A stretch of 64,000 nt of DNA from Paenibacillaceae bacterium (GTDB taxonomy: Bacteria; Bacillota; Bacilli; Paenibacillales; NBRC-103111). Each line of letters starts with the position of its first letter. Position 1 is the first letter of the stretch. A program made the position numbers and the translations under genes. Of the stretch, positions 15,816 to 24,986 are shown piece by piece. Below the pieces are notes generated by a model. It saw nothing but the letters and a program-made list of their open reading frames with translations, was not told where the DNA came from and did not search any database. Location of the stretch: positions 240,741-304,740 of the forward strand of contig JAQSYI010000008.1 of NCBI GenBank assembly GCA_029256185.1. The letters are read 5' to 3'.

Positions 15816-17279
15816 ATGGAACCAGCTCATATGACTTATTCCCAACTTTGGGGCAAGAACGGGGAGCAATGGAACGCAGCCGGCCGTCTTCCCGACTTTT
15901 CCTATGCCGGATACGGCTGCGGGAACCGGGCGCTCCCGGAGCCAGGAGCAACAGCCAACGTCCGAGATTTCGGAGCTGTAGGAGACGGAGTGCAGGATGA
16001 CACCGCCGCCTTTCAAGCGGCCATTGCTCAGATGGATGAAGGGGCGCTGCTGATTCCCCCCGGCCGGTATAAGCTGTCGGGCATGCTGGGGCTGCACAAG
16101 AGCCGCGTGGTCCTCCGCGGGGCGGGAGCGAAGGAGACAGTGCTGATCTTTAACCGCCATCTGACGGATATCAGCCCAGATTGGGGAGCGACCACCACAG
16201 GGGAACGGACCTCCAACTACTCCTGGTCCGGCGGTCTGATATCCATATCCGGCGACTTTCAGCCGGTGTCCCTTGCCTCCATTGTGCAGGATGCGCCTTA
16301 TGGAGGGCGGACGCTCCATGTTGATTCAGCAGCGGAGTTGAAGCCGGGTCAGCGCATTGAGATTTTCCAGGAGGATGCAGCGGACAACTCGCTGGCTGAT
16401 CACTTGTATACTTGCGATCCGGGGGATACGGGCAAGCTGCTGGGAAGCACGACGGCCAGTCTGGTGGCAGAGATTGAAAGCGTAGACGGGGGGCGGATCA
16501 CCATCAGCCGGCCGCTCCGGTTCGCGGTCAGAGCCGAATGGAAGCCCGTCATCCGGCAGTTCCGGCCGACTGTGGAAGAGGTGGGTATTGAAGGGATGAC
16601 CCTGGAGTTCCCCCACATCCCCTATAGCGGACATTTCAGGGAGCTGGGCTACAATGGCATTGCCATTACGAATGCTTCCGATTGCTGGGTGAAGGATGTG
16701 CTGATCCGCAATTCCGACTGCGGCATGATCCTGAAGGGGAAGTTCTGCACCATCCGGAATCTGGTCATGGAATCCGTCCGCGAGGCGGATGCCTTCGACG
16801 GCTGCACGGGACATCACGGCATTTATATATACGGCGATGACAATCTCCTTGAGGACTTCGATTACCGCTGCAAATTCATTCACGATCTGTCCGTAAGCAA
16901 ATGCGCAGGCAATGTTATCGCGGGAGGGCGGGGCATGGATCTGTGCTTCGATCACCACAAACGGGCTCCTTACGCCAATTTGTTTACAGATATCCATGCC
17001 GGTACGGGGAGCAGGCTATGGAAAAGCGGAGGCGGAGCCGCCCTGGGCAGGAACTGCGCCGCGCGGGGCACATTCTGGAATATTTATACAGAACAACCTC
17101 AGCGCTATCCCGAGGGCTTTGCTCCGGATTCCCTGAATCTGGTGGGGTACCCGACGAAAGAAGCTCCCCTGTGCCAGCCTGAGGGGCTCTGGATGGAACC
17201 GCTGCATGCGGATGGCCCCATCACACCGGTCAACCTGTACCAGGCCCAACTGCAGCGCCGGTTGTCCGGCCAAGGGTAA
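15816..17279 (+). CDS. Pectate lyase superfamily (right-handed beta-helix) protein
   Basis: 487 residues. The N-terminal motif NVRDFGAVGDGVQDDTAAFQ is diagnostic of the Pectate_lyase_3/GH28-like beta-helix superfamily, and the rest has repeated beta-helix rungs with Asn and Gly turns. No signal peptide is seen, so it probably works on imported oligosaccharides in the cytoplasm. ATG 15816 is chosen with AAGGGG upstream; GTG 15804 overlaps that site. Whether it is a lyase, hydrolase or epimerase cannot be told from sequence. It is read divergently from lacI across a shared operator. Confidence 0.82.
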   Translation: MEPAHMTYSQLWGKNGEQWNAAGRLPDFSYAGYGCGNRALPEPGATANVRDFGAVGDGVQDDTAAFQAAIAQMDEGALLIPPGRYKLSGMLGLHKSRVVLRGAGAKETVLIFNRHLTDISPDWGATTTGERTSNYSWSGGLISISGDFQPVSLASIVQDAPYGGRTLHVDSAAELKPGQRIEIFQEDAADNSLADHLYTCDPGDTGKLLGSTTASLVAEIESVDGGRITISRPLRFAVRAEWKPVIRQFRPTVEEVGIEGMTLEFPHIPYSGHFRELGYNGIAITNASDCWVKDVLIRNSDCGMILKGKFCTIRNLVMESVREADAFDGCTGHHGIYIYGDDNLLEDFDYRCKFIHDLSVSKCAGNVIAGGRGMDLCFDHHKRAPYANLFTDIHAGTGSRLWKSGGGAALGRNCAARGTFWNIYTEQPQRYPEGFAPDSLNLVGYPTKEAPLCQPEGLWMEPLHADGPITPVNLYQAQLQRRLSGQG

Positions 17280-17357
17280 AACCTGCGGGACACTTTGTCG
17301 CGGGGTTACCCGGAATTCCGTCATCACCCGCCTGTACGATCTGGGATTTGAGCGGAG

Positions 17358-17403
17358 AAACCGGTTCATGCTGCCTTTGAGGGCGGACATGAACCGGTTT
17401 TTT
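17358..17403 (+). terminator. Terminator after the beta-helix protein gene
   Basis: A perfect 13-bp stem AAACCGGTTCATG/CATGAACCGGTTT is followed by TTT and lies about 80 bases after the stop. The next 270 bases up to 17677 are AT-rich and I see no gene in them. Confidence 0.88.
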
Positions 17404-17677
17404 GGGGTTTATTCCAGAAACGCATCATCCTGCGTTAATCAAACTGTTCTGAAAAACTTCAAGACATCTTCCCCCGCCGGCAATTATAAGATTATTCACT
17501 TCTATACCATTTTTACAATATTAAATATTGATCTCATAAAACATTGAAGTTGCAAACCAGCAAGCATAAAGAGAGGTACATAACGTAATTCCGTTTTTAA
17601 CCAAATGCTATAAAAACAAAACCAAAACGGGATAAGCTTCCTACGGGCCTTCTTCTCCGCTTGCTCGCGTTGTTTAA

Positions 17678-17953
17678 TTACCCCATCGACTTCCCCCACA
17701 GAACCCCGAGCAGCACCAACTGGACGAACAAGAGGACAGGAATGCCTATGTAGAAGGCTGCATGCTTCGTTTTGTGCCGGTACAGCCGCATTCCTGCAAA
17801 AACCCCGGCAGCTCCGCCTATGACAGCCGTAATGAACAGATGACGTTCCGGAATGCGGTACTTCCGGCCTTTTGCCCGGGTTTTATCCGACCGCATCAAA
17901 CCAAGCCCTATCAGATTGATGATCAACAAATAGACACATGCATAGAGCACCAT
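17678..17953 (-). CDS. DUF1294 family small membrane protein
   Basis: 91 residues from ATG 17953, which has a GGAGGAGGAAG ribosome site. It has an N-terminal membrane segment (VYLLIINLIGLGLM), the conserved basic motif RSDKTRAKGRKYRIPER, then a glycine-rich segment (GGAAGVFAGMRLYRHKTKH) and a C-terminal membrane segment. This layout is that of DUF1294 proteins, which are of unknown function and widespread in Bacillota. The frame extends another 19 codons upstream without support. Confidence 0.82.
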   Translation of the reverse strand: MVLYACVYLLIINLIGLGLMRSDKTRAKGRKYRIPERHLFITAVIGGAAGVFAGMRLYRHKTKHAAFYIGIPVLLFVQLVLLGVLWGKSMG

Positions 17954-18191
17954 CTTATTGCTTCCTCCTCCATACGAATGCCCTTCCCAATGAGACTTAT
18001 ACGCCGCCAAGCTTCAAAAAGTTTTGGTGTACGGAGAAGCGTTTGGCAAACAGGCTGGAAATCCGTCATTCCCCCGAGCAGTACCGCCTGCTTGACCGTT
18101 AACCCTCCTCCTTTCTCGGATTTCTCCATATTAATATGACCCTTTCGAGCTATTAGCCCAAACAATTTGCATGCGGCGCAAGCTTTCGCTC

Positions 18192-18887
18192 CTAAAAGCG
18201 GATGATCCGCCGTTCCTCAATCCTGCCTGAATGCTGCTTGTATACGGAGTAGGTCATCCGGGTCAGATTCACCAGGGCGAGCCCACGCTCCTCCCGGACG
18301 GAGTATGTATGTGAACCCAGATCCCCGTTCAACCGCACTCCGTCATAATAGATCCGTTCAACCGGCGTATGACCATGGACCACAGGCTTGGAATGGGTCA
18401 ACGCCAGGAGACTTTCCCTCGAGATGGTGTAAAACTCCGCCTCCGTCATCCATAGGATCTCTCTGCTTTGCTTGTCCAGCGGCTCAGAGGGATTCAACCC
18501 TGCATGGGTATAAACAAATTCCTCATCCTCGTAAATCAGCGGCAGATTGCACAGCCATTGAATCTGTTCCTCCATTTCCGTCTTGGAGAAGGTCTTCTCG
18601 AAATCCTTCAGCGTTTCCCGCCCGCCGTGACTGAGCCACAGCTTATCCCCGCTGCCATAGTAGTCTCTCACCATTTCTTCATGATTACCGCCCAATACCT
18701 GCACCCTATCGGGATGGGCCGCGGCCAGCTTCCTAAGCTTCCTTACCACCTTTGCGCTTTCCTTGCCCCTGTTGATCATATCCCCGCCAACGATAAGCCG
18801 GTCTTTGGAATAATCCACCCGGGCCTGCTTCAACAGCAGCTCCATCCCCTTATATTCCCCATGGATATCCGTCATAAAGAACTTCAA
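18192..18887 (-). CDS. Calcineurin-like serine/threonine protein phosphatase
   Basis: About 231 residues of the PPP-type metallophosphoesterase fold. The metal-binding motifs are in order: TDIHGEYKG, GGDMINRGKES, GGNHEE, and the late histidines THAG and VHGHTPV. It would use two metal ions to hydrolyse phosphoesters; it resembles PrpE and bacterial protein phosphatases of about 220-250 residues. The TTG at 18887 follows GGGGGAAGG and places the first metal motif close to the N-terminus as usual; the ATG at 18932 has no visible ribosome site but stays possible. It does not belong functionally to the sugar region around it. Confidence 0.85.
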   Translation of the reverse strand: MKFFMTDIHGEYKGMELLLKQARVDYSKDRLIVGGDMINRGKESAKVVRKLRKLAAAHPDRVQVLGGNHEEMVRDYYGSGDKLWLSHGGRETLKDFEKTFSKTEMEEQIQWLCNLPLIYEDEEFVYTHAGLNPSEPLDKQSREILWMTEAEFYTISRESLLALTHSKPVVHGHTPVERIYYDGVRLNGDLGSHTYSVREERGLALVNLTRMTYSVYKQHSGRIEERRIIRF

Positions 18888-19130
18888 ATAACCTTCCCCC
18901 ATCGGCAACCGGATGCTTCCATTGTAACCCATCTATATGTGATTGAATATTGATCCGATGAAGAATTGAGTCTGTAAAATGCAATCCATTGCGTAACCAA
19001 GCGATGGAACACCGTTTTTCCAAACAGTACAAATAATCGTAAATAAGTGCAAGTCCCGGAGGCGGCCGTTCCTCTATGCTATGTATATCATTCGCGGGTT
19101 TCGAGAGGAATCCTGTCAGGAGGCAACATA

Positions 19131-20135
19131 TTGAGAACACTAATTGCAGTTTCCGCACCCGGGCTTCGGCGTATGATCTTCAGCAAGGAGGCCATCGGGC
19201 TGCTGGAATCGTTCAGTGAGGCGGATTGGCTGGAGGAGCGGGACACCCGTTACACAACAGATGAGCTGAAAGAGATCATTGCGGACTACGATGCATGCAT
19301 CACGTCCTGGTCATCGCCGAGGTTTGCAAAGGATGTGCTTGACCGGGCTGTGAAGCTGCGTTTCATTGGGCATGCGGCGGGGACTGTCGTACCCGTGGTT
19401 GATCCGTCCGTGTTTGAACGGGGAATTTCGGTAAGCACCGGCAATTCTGCGCTGGCGCGATCAACTGCCGAGATGGCGGTGGCGGCGATGATGGCAGGAG
19501 CTTGGCGGATAAACGCCTACAGCCTGCGGCTGAAGCGGGATCAATGGTCGGTGAATATGCAGGAGTCGGTGCCGGGCCTCTACGGAGCAACGGTTGGCCT
19601 TATTGGCTATGGGGAGATAAGCCGCCAGGTGATTCAGTTGCTTAAGCCTTACGAATGCCGTATTTTGCTTCATTCCGGCTTCTGCCCGCAGGAGGAGGCG
19701 GAGGAAAACCGGCTGACACTGTGTGATCTGGATACGCTGCTGCAGGAAAGTGATATTGTGAGCCTCCATAACACCCTGACCCCCAGGACGCGCGGAATGA
19801 TCGGCCGGAGCCAACTGCGGAAGCTGCGTGACGGGACTCTGATCGTAAACACGGCGAGAGGTCCGATCATAGAAGAAAGCGCTCTGGTGGAAGAACTGCA
19901 GACGGGTCGGATTCACGCTGTACTTGACGTTTTCGACCAGGAGCCGCTGCCTGTGGATCATCCGCTGCTGAAGCTCGATCAGGTTCTGTGTACGCCGCAT
20001 ATTGCCGGGTTCTCCCGCTACTGGCGGCAACGTCTTGGTTTGACTGTGATTGAGGAGCTTCAGCGTTTTGTACGCAATGAACCCTTGCAGCATGAAATTA
20101 CGGCTGGGAAATTTCAGCGGCTGACCCCGAGATAA
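19131..20135 (+). CDS. D-isomer-specific 2-hydroxyacid dehydrogenase
   Basis: 334 residues from TTG 19131, which follows AGGAGG by 7 bases. The NAD-binding domain shows GLIGYGEISRQV. The catalytic triad of the family is visible: Arg in NTARGPIIEE, Glu in LDVFDQEPL and His in TPHIAGFS. It oxidises or reduces a D-2-hydroxyacid with NAD(P). Beside a Gfo/Idh/MocA enzyme and lyases it may process a sugar-derived 2-keto acid or aldonate; the substrate is not known. The next gene starts 24 bases after the stop and is probably cotranscribed. Confidence 0.9.
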   Translation: MRTLIAVSAPGLRRMIFSKEAIGLLESFSEADWLEERDTRYTTDELKEIIADYDACITSWSSPRFAKDVLDRAVKLRFIGHAAGTVVPVVDPSVFERGISVSTGNSALARSTAEMAVAAMMAGAWRINAYSLRLKRDQWSVNMQESVPGLYGATVGLIGYGEISRQVIQLLKPYECRILLHSGFCPQEEAEENRLTLCDLDTLLQESDIVSLHNTLTPRTRGMIGRSQLRKLRDGTLIVNTARGPIIEESALVEELQTGRIHAVLDVFDQEPLPVDHPLLKLDQVLCTPHIAGFSRYWRQRLGLTVIEELQRFVRNEPLQHEITAGKFQRLTPR

Positions 20136-20159
20136 CGGGGGCCGGGAGAGGAAATGATC

Positions 20160-21083
20160 ATGAGGATAGGTATTGTGGGACTTGGGTTTATCGCCTTGAC
20201 GGAATTTCTGCCTGCGCTGATGCAGATGAAGGATATGGAGATTGTTTGTGCGGTCGAACAAGACCAGGAGCGCTTGCAAAGTGTCGCGCGCAAATACAAT
20301 ATTCCGAAGCTGTACACAAGCATCGAAGGCTTGCTTGATGCTGACATCGATGCAGCGCTTGTGCTGACACCGTATCAAGCAACTTACGGAATCGTACGAA
20401 GCCTGCTTGAACGGGGCATCGATGTGCTAAGCGAAAAACCGATGGCGGAGACCCTTGAGCAGGCGGAGGAGCTGGTCCGGATTTCCGAGGAGAAGAATGT
20501 GATCTACATGATCGGGCTGAACCGCCGGTTTGCCGAACCGTTCCTGAAGGCAAAGCAGCTGATGCCGGTCACCAAAACAGAGCTCGTGTCGGTGGAGAAG
20601 GTGAAGCATATGACCTACTTTAAAGACAAGCCGATGCTGGACTTCGGCGTTCATTCGCTGGATACACTGCTCTGGCTGTGCGAAGGGAAGGTGAAATCAT
20701 GCTCTGTGGATTATACGTTGATGCCGGACGGACGGGAATCCTCCGTTCAGGCTCAGTTCAGCTTCGATAATGGGATTAAGGGCCGGTTCCTGATGAGCTG
20801 CTGCGCCGGCATGTGGGAGGAGTCCGTCCGGATGTTCGGACAGGCGAATACTGTAGAGATTCAGGCTCCGGCCGTGCTGAGGCTCAAGGCGGAAGGGCAA
20901 GTAACGGAGACGGTATTCGGAGCCTCAGGTCCGGGCGGAGGCGGCAATTCGTTTGGCTTTCGTCAAGAGCTGAAGCATTTTGCGGATTGTGTGCGTACAC
21001 GCGAGCAGCCCTCCGCATCCGGGAGGTCGGCGCTTTATACCCAGCAGGTTATGGACATGATCTATAAGCTGATGGGCAAATAA
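20160..21083 (+). CDS. Gfo/Idh/MocA-family oxidoreductase
   Basis: 307 residues. The N-terminal Rossmann motif is MRIGIVGLGFIA and the family motif EKP is present in DVLSEKPMAETLEQAEEL. The C-terminal domain is shorter than in many members, about 180 residues. ATG 20160 is preferred over 20154 because AGAGG is 7-8 bases upstream. Such enzymes use NAD(P) to oxidise or reduce sugars, inositols or sugar acids. It is paired with the hydroxyacid dehydrogenase just upstream and likely belongs to the same catabolic route. Confidence 0.9.
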   Translation: MRIGIVGLGFIALTEFLPALMQMKDMEIVCAVEQDQERLQSVARKYNIPKLYTSIEGLLDADIDAALVLTPYQATYGIVRSLLERGIDVLSEKPMAETLEQAEELVRISEEKNVIYMIGLNRRFAEPFLKAKQLMPVTKTELVSVEKVKHMTYFKDKPMLDFGVHSLDTLLWLCEGKVKSCSVDYTLMPDGRESSVQAQFSFDNGIKGRFLMSCCAGMWEESVRMFGQANTVEIQAPAVLRLKAEGQVTETVFGASGPGGGGNSFGFRQELKHFADCVRTREQPSASGRSALYTQQVMDMIYKLMGK

Positions 21084-21101
21084 ACCAACTCAACAAATGG
21101 C

Positions 21102-21148
21102 AAACCCCCTTCGTCCGATGTGCTGCCTGGCACAAGAGAAGGGGGTTT
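21102..21148. terminator. Bidirectional terminator between convergent genes
   Basis: AAACCCCCTTC at 21102-21112 pairs with GAAGGGGGTTT at 21138-21148. It lies between the Gfo/Idh gene and the convergent glycosidase gene. Confidence 0.75.
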
Positions 21149-21197
21149 AGCTGCTGCCATGTCCTGTCTTTACTATCAAGATAGCATACAGGCTTCG

Positions 21198-23918
21198 TTA
21201 TCCGTCCCTGCGGCTAACCTTCAGTTCCGCTCTCCGCACATGAGCGGGAAAAGTGACCTCCAGCAAACCGTCAAGACGCTGGTCCGAAATGAGGATTCCG
21301 CCTTCACCGCCAATCTCCGTGAGATTATAACAATGGGCAGGATTCATGCGAACAAGAACGGTAAACGGGGAGCTCATTAAGTTTGGCATATGAGCCAGCC
21401 TTACAATTGCCTCTGTATCGTCAGCCTCAAATTGCGCCAGCTCAATCCATGTATCGAAGCCGGCGGTAATCCGTCCGGGCCGGTAATAGGCGGAGAACCA
21501 ATTCAATACCGGCGCCGATAATCCGCCGAATTGGTGCCAGCCGGCTCCGCGACCCGTTTCCACAATAAAATGCTCATAACAGTTGTAGGTTTCTTCCACT
21601 TCCCGCTTCCATAGTTCCAACGCTGTCGAAGCAATCCTCCAAGCAATATCCCCTCTGCCCAGATCCAGCATGGTCTTCCAATAAAACCACTGATGCGGCA
21701 TCCATACCGCGCCGTTCCAGTAGCCATCCGGGGTGAAATAAGGAGCGCTTTGGTCCACGGTGGAAAGTCCGATCGGACACCAGATACGATCACTGTCGGT
21801 CAGATGGCCGATTAAGCGGCTTCCCCGCTCTGCCGGAGCAGCGCCTGCGACCAACGGATAAGCTCCATCCAATCCCATGTTGTAATTGGCCCCGCCTTCA
21901 TCCCGAAGCAGTTCACAGGCCTCACCCGTTTCATCGTGCAGTACGTAGCCGTAATATCCGGCTTCATTGTCCCAGGCGTATCGGTTGACGGCCAATGTAA
22001 ATCTTGTGATATCCTCTGAATATGCACGTATATCCTGCTCCCGGTCCCCAAGGGCTTCCGCTGCAAAAGCAAGCAGCTTAGCCATGCGAATGGCGTGGCA
22101 AGTATTCGACAGGGGAGCCGCTCTGTCCCGAAGTCCGTGCTTATGCACAAACGTTTGAGGCGGATAATCGTCCCAGCCGCCTGAATTGTAGAAGTAGTCC
22201 CATGGTTTCAACAGGCCGGAGCCCAGCGAGCCGGTGGTTGATCCTCCTGTTTTCCCGGCATAAAATTCATAATACTGCTTCAGCCTGGGATAGAAATGTT
22301 CCAGCCAATCCCGCGATTGGGTCCTGTTCCACAACTCATGGAACAAGTAGATCTGTACGGGCACCATACTGCCGTGATGAATGAAAGCATTGCAAGGGTC
22401 ACCCGGTTCTGTTACATAAGCATTCAGACAATCCGCCGCCAGTTCGGTGCTAAGCTCACACAGGCCTATCCCAATAAAGCCCGAATCCCAGGTATAGAGG
22501 GAATCCCACCAACGCCCGGGTGTATAGTGGCGGATATAGGACCGCTTGGTGTATACGGGAAATACCACATTGGTTGCCAGCGTTGCCTCCATCAGCCGTT
22601 GACTCAGCCCATATTTATCCCCATCGGGAGATGCAGGGGGCCGCTGTCGCTTCACGGCAGCATCCTGGTAATGCGCCTCGGCCAGCTCCTTGGTCCGGTT
22701 GAATTCCCGCAGCATTCCGGTTACCTCGTCCTTCGTCCCGCAGCAAACCATTCCATACCGGATTACCGTGCTTCGCGGCTTCATAAACAGGCTCATGCAG
22801 ATGTTGGTATAATGTCCCGTCTGCTCCTTATCGCGTAGCACTGCATTCACATGATCATGAGCCTTAAAGCGCAGAAAGCGGTCCAGCTCCGAGGCGTAAA
22901 GCTGACGCTGAAGGGCATTCTCATCCTCCCAATAAAGCCCATAGACTTGCTGAACTCCCTCATATTGCAGAAGAAGCGTACCCGGGCATGGTCCCGGTTC
23001 CAGATCAGGAACTGGATTGCGGGGGAGGAGACGGAAGGAAATCCGGTCCATTGCCGAAGCGTCAGCCAGCACGAAGCCGTCCAGTTCTATTGGCGTTGCC
23101 CCTTCGGAGATTAGCTCCAACAGATGATCGCCTGCAGGCAACGAGCCGACTTGAACGGCAAACTGTTCAATCTGTCCCGTGCCCTTGAACGCGAGCCGTG
23201 AGCGGATCAGCCCTTCGGCACGGAAGGCTGGAGTACAGCCCGGTTCCCCCCGAAAGCGAAAAATTAGCATGGCGTCCGGCAGTCCCTCCTGCAGCGAGAA
23301 GGAATAAACCGCCCGGTCTCCCGAATCCTTCCCGAAGCCTTGGGCTAACCCGCTGCCCTTCACGAAATTCTGCAGCCGTTTCTCACCGCGGTGAAACCCG
23401 TCATAACCAAGCCCGTCCTGGGGGCGGGGAACAGCAAATTGCAGCTCGTCGTAGTCTAATGCATCAACCCATGTGACATTTAGGGAGTCTGGTATATGAA
23501 GCTCCGTTTCCTCTAACACAGGGCCATGAGAGCAAAGCTGAGGGAAGTTCAGGGAAGCGACGTAATGCAGCACCAGGTTTTGCGGAATCTCGGTATTATT
23601 CACGCATTCACAACGCACCAGTCTGGACCGTTCCGTCAGATGGGAATAGGAAATATCCGCATATATTCTATCCTTCCATTCCAACTCATGCCGGTGAACA
23701 AAGGAAGAGAGGTCAGGTGCCGCATCCCATGGATGATAGCCGGACTCCCAGAGTACGCTGGGCACGTCAATCTTCCGACGATAAAAGCCCGGAAACAGGC
23801 TGAGATCAAACCGAATTCCCCGTTCATGATCGGCTATATGGGAAACGCCTATGTAGGTTTTGGTATACGGACCCCATTCAGGCAGCCGCAAATCATGAGT
23901 ATTCTTCCAATACTGCAT
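21198..23918 (-). CDS. Large glycoside hydrolase with (alpha/alpha)6 barrel, GH63/MGH1-like
   Basis: 906 residues without a signal peptide. The first 430 residues look like beta-sandwich modules; the part from about 440 on is a six-hairpin glycosidase domain with WDSLYTWDSGF, EGGANYNMGLDGAYPL, DGYWNGAVWMPHQWF and EETYNCYEHF segments. These resemble the mannosylglycerate hydrolase-like and GH63 domains, in which an Asp in WDS and a Glu near the C-terminus act in catalysis. The substrate is unknown. The AraC regulator gene lies 85 bases upstream in the same direction and may control it. Confidence 0.85.
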   Translation of the reverse strand: MQYWKNTHDLRLPEWGPYTKTYIGVSHIADHERGIRFDLSLFPGFYRRKIDVPSVLWESGYHPWDAAPDLSSFVHRHELEWKDRIYADISYSHLTERSRLVRCECVNNTEIPQNLVLHYVASLNFPQLCSHGPVLEETELHIPDSLNVTWVDALDYDELQFAVPRPQDGLGYDGFHRGEKRLQNFVKGSGLAQGFGKDSGDRAVYSFSLQEGLPDAMLIFRFRGEPGCTPAFRAEGLIRSRLAFKGTGQIEQFAVQVGSLPAGDHLLELISEGATPIELDGFVLADASAMDRISFRLLPRNPVPDLEPGPCPGTLLLQYEGVQQVYGLYWEDENALQRQLYASELDRFLRFKAHDHVNAVLRDKEQTGHYTNICMSLFMKPRSTVIRYGMVCCGTKDEVTGMLREFNRTKELAEAHYQDAAVKRQRPPASPDGDKYGLSQRLMEATLATNVVFPVYTKRSYIRHYTPGRWWDSLYTWDSGFIGIGLCELSTELAADCLNAYVTEPGDPCNAFIHHGSMVPVQIYLFHELWNRTQSRDWLEHFYPRLKQYYEFYAGKTGGSTTGSLGSGLLKPWDYFYNSGGWDDYPPQTFVHKHGLRDRAAPLSNTCHAIRMAKLLAFAAEALGDREQDIRAYSEDITRFTLAVNRYAWDNEAGYYGYVLHDETGEACELLRDEGGANYNMGLDGAYPLVAGAAPAERGSRLIGHLTDSDRIWCPIGLSTVDQSAPYFTPDGYWNGAVWMPHQWFYWKTMLDLGRGDIAWRIASTALELWKREVEETYNCYEHFIVETGRGAGWHQFGGLSAPVLNWFSAYYRPGRITAGFDTWIELAQFEADDTEAIVRLAHMPNLMSSPFTVLVRMNPAHCYNLTEIGGEGGILISDQRLDGLLEVTFPAHVRRAELKVSRRDG

Positions 23919-24003
23919 AAAGGGAACCTCTCCTTCCTGCCGCTATTATGATTCGGGCGGGTAACGCATTATTAGTGCTCCGGCTCACGAGACGGGCCGG
24001 GGC

Positions 24004-24915
24004 TTAGCCTGAAGCGCCTGTTCCCCGGCGCTTGCGGTATTGGCTCGGAGTCAGGCCGGTATGCTGTTTGAAAACCCGGATAAAATAGCTAAGGTTGTTA
24101 AAGCCAACCTGCAGATGAATTTCTGTAATATTCCGGTCGCTGACCGCCAGAAGCTCCATGGCCTTGCGAATGCGGAGCTCTATGATATATTCCTTGAAGG
24201 TACGGCCTACCATGAGCTTGAACATGGAGCTAAAATAGGTGGGAGCCATCAGCGCGCGTACGGCCATGTCCTCCAGGGTAAGCTCGTCGGCATAATGCTG
24301 CCGGATATATTCAACTGTATCGTGGAACGATTTGCGGTGCGTCATTAATGCGCTCTGCTCCGTCTTTCCTTGAAGAAAGCTTCTGTATTCCCTTCCGGAA
24401 ATGATAAGCAGCATCAACAGCTGCGCGCGGATGGACAGCATGAACCCCTCATCTCTTGTCTGCAGCTCCTTTTCAATGACGGCAATGATTTGCTCAAGCA
24501 TCAACTGGTTGAACATGCTTAGGTTGAGCTTCGGAATCGCTTTGCTTCCGCCTTCCATCAGCGGCTGAAGATAAGCGAAGTCCACGAACCCCTCCATATT
24601 GGATAAATCGGACATGCTTTCATTGATAAATTGCGGCATGAAATCAATTTGTACCAGCTCAACTGCCGTATTCGGGATCAGAGTGATCTGATGCTCCAGA
24701 AAGGGCGGGATTGAGAACAGATCCCCTTCCACCAGAGCAGCTTCCCGGGCGCCAATCCGGTTCTTGCAGCTCCCCTTGCGCACATAGCATATTTGAAAAT
24801 GATCATGCATGTGCGGCTTCGGCATGAAGTTATCCGGGGTTCTCACCATCATTTGAAACGGAAACGGGGTATGCTCCCCCAGCTTAAACATCAGCGGCGT
24901 CCCCGTGGCTCCCAT
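24004..24915 (-). CDS. AraC-family transcriptional regulator with cupin sensor domain
   Basis: 303 residues. The N-terminal half carries a cupin-like histidine cluster (PKPHMHDHFQICYV, then EGDLFSIPP). The C-terminal 100 residues hold two helix-turn-helix motifs with the AraC signature in LAVSDRNITEIHLQVGFNNLSYFIRVFKQHTGLTPSQYR (discontinuous key residues G, F, F, F, P, Y). Cytoplasmic AraC regulators of this kind usually bind a mono- or disaccharide. Position suggests control of the downstream glycosidase and perhaps of the SLH-anchored lyase upstream on the same strand. Confidence 0.9.
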   Translation of the reverse strand: MGATGTPLMFKLGEHTPFPFQMMVRTPDNFMPKPHMHDHFQICYVRKGSCKNRIGAREAALVEGDLFSIPPFLEHQITLIPNTAVELVQIDFMPQFINESMSDLSNMEGFVDFAYLQPLMEGGSKAIPKLNLSMFNQLMLEQIIAVIEKELQTRDEGFMLSIRAQLLMLLIISGREYRSFLQGKTEQSALMTHRKSFHDTVEYIRQHYADELTLEDMAVRALMAPTYFSSMFKLMVGRTFKEYIIELRIRKAMELLAVSDRNITEIHLQVGFNNLSYFIRVFKQHTGLTPSQYRKRRGTGASG

Positions 24916-24936
24916 CTCCTCTGCAGTCTGTTTAGA

Positions 24937-24979
24937 AAAACAAGCTTCGACATGATCTTTCGCTGCCGAAGCTTGTTTT
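24937..24979 (-). terminator. Terminator after the SLH-anchored lyase gene
   Basis: The 13-bp arms AAAACAAGCTTCG (24937-24949) and CGAAGCTTGTTTT (24967-24979) pair, followed on the minus strand by TTCTAAA after a T-run. It separates the lyase unit from the AraC gene. Confidence 0.85.
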
Positions 24980-24986
24980 GTCTGTG

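Noticed and set aside
17923..18165. 80-codon minus frame overlapping the DUF1294 start
   Set aside because: Overlaps the ribosome site and start of the DUF1294 gene in another frame and shows no recognisable pattern.
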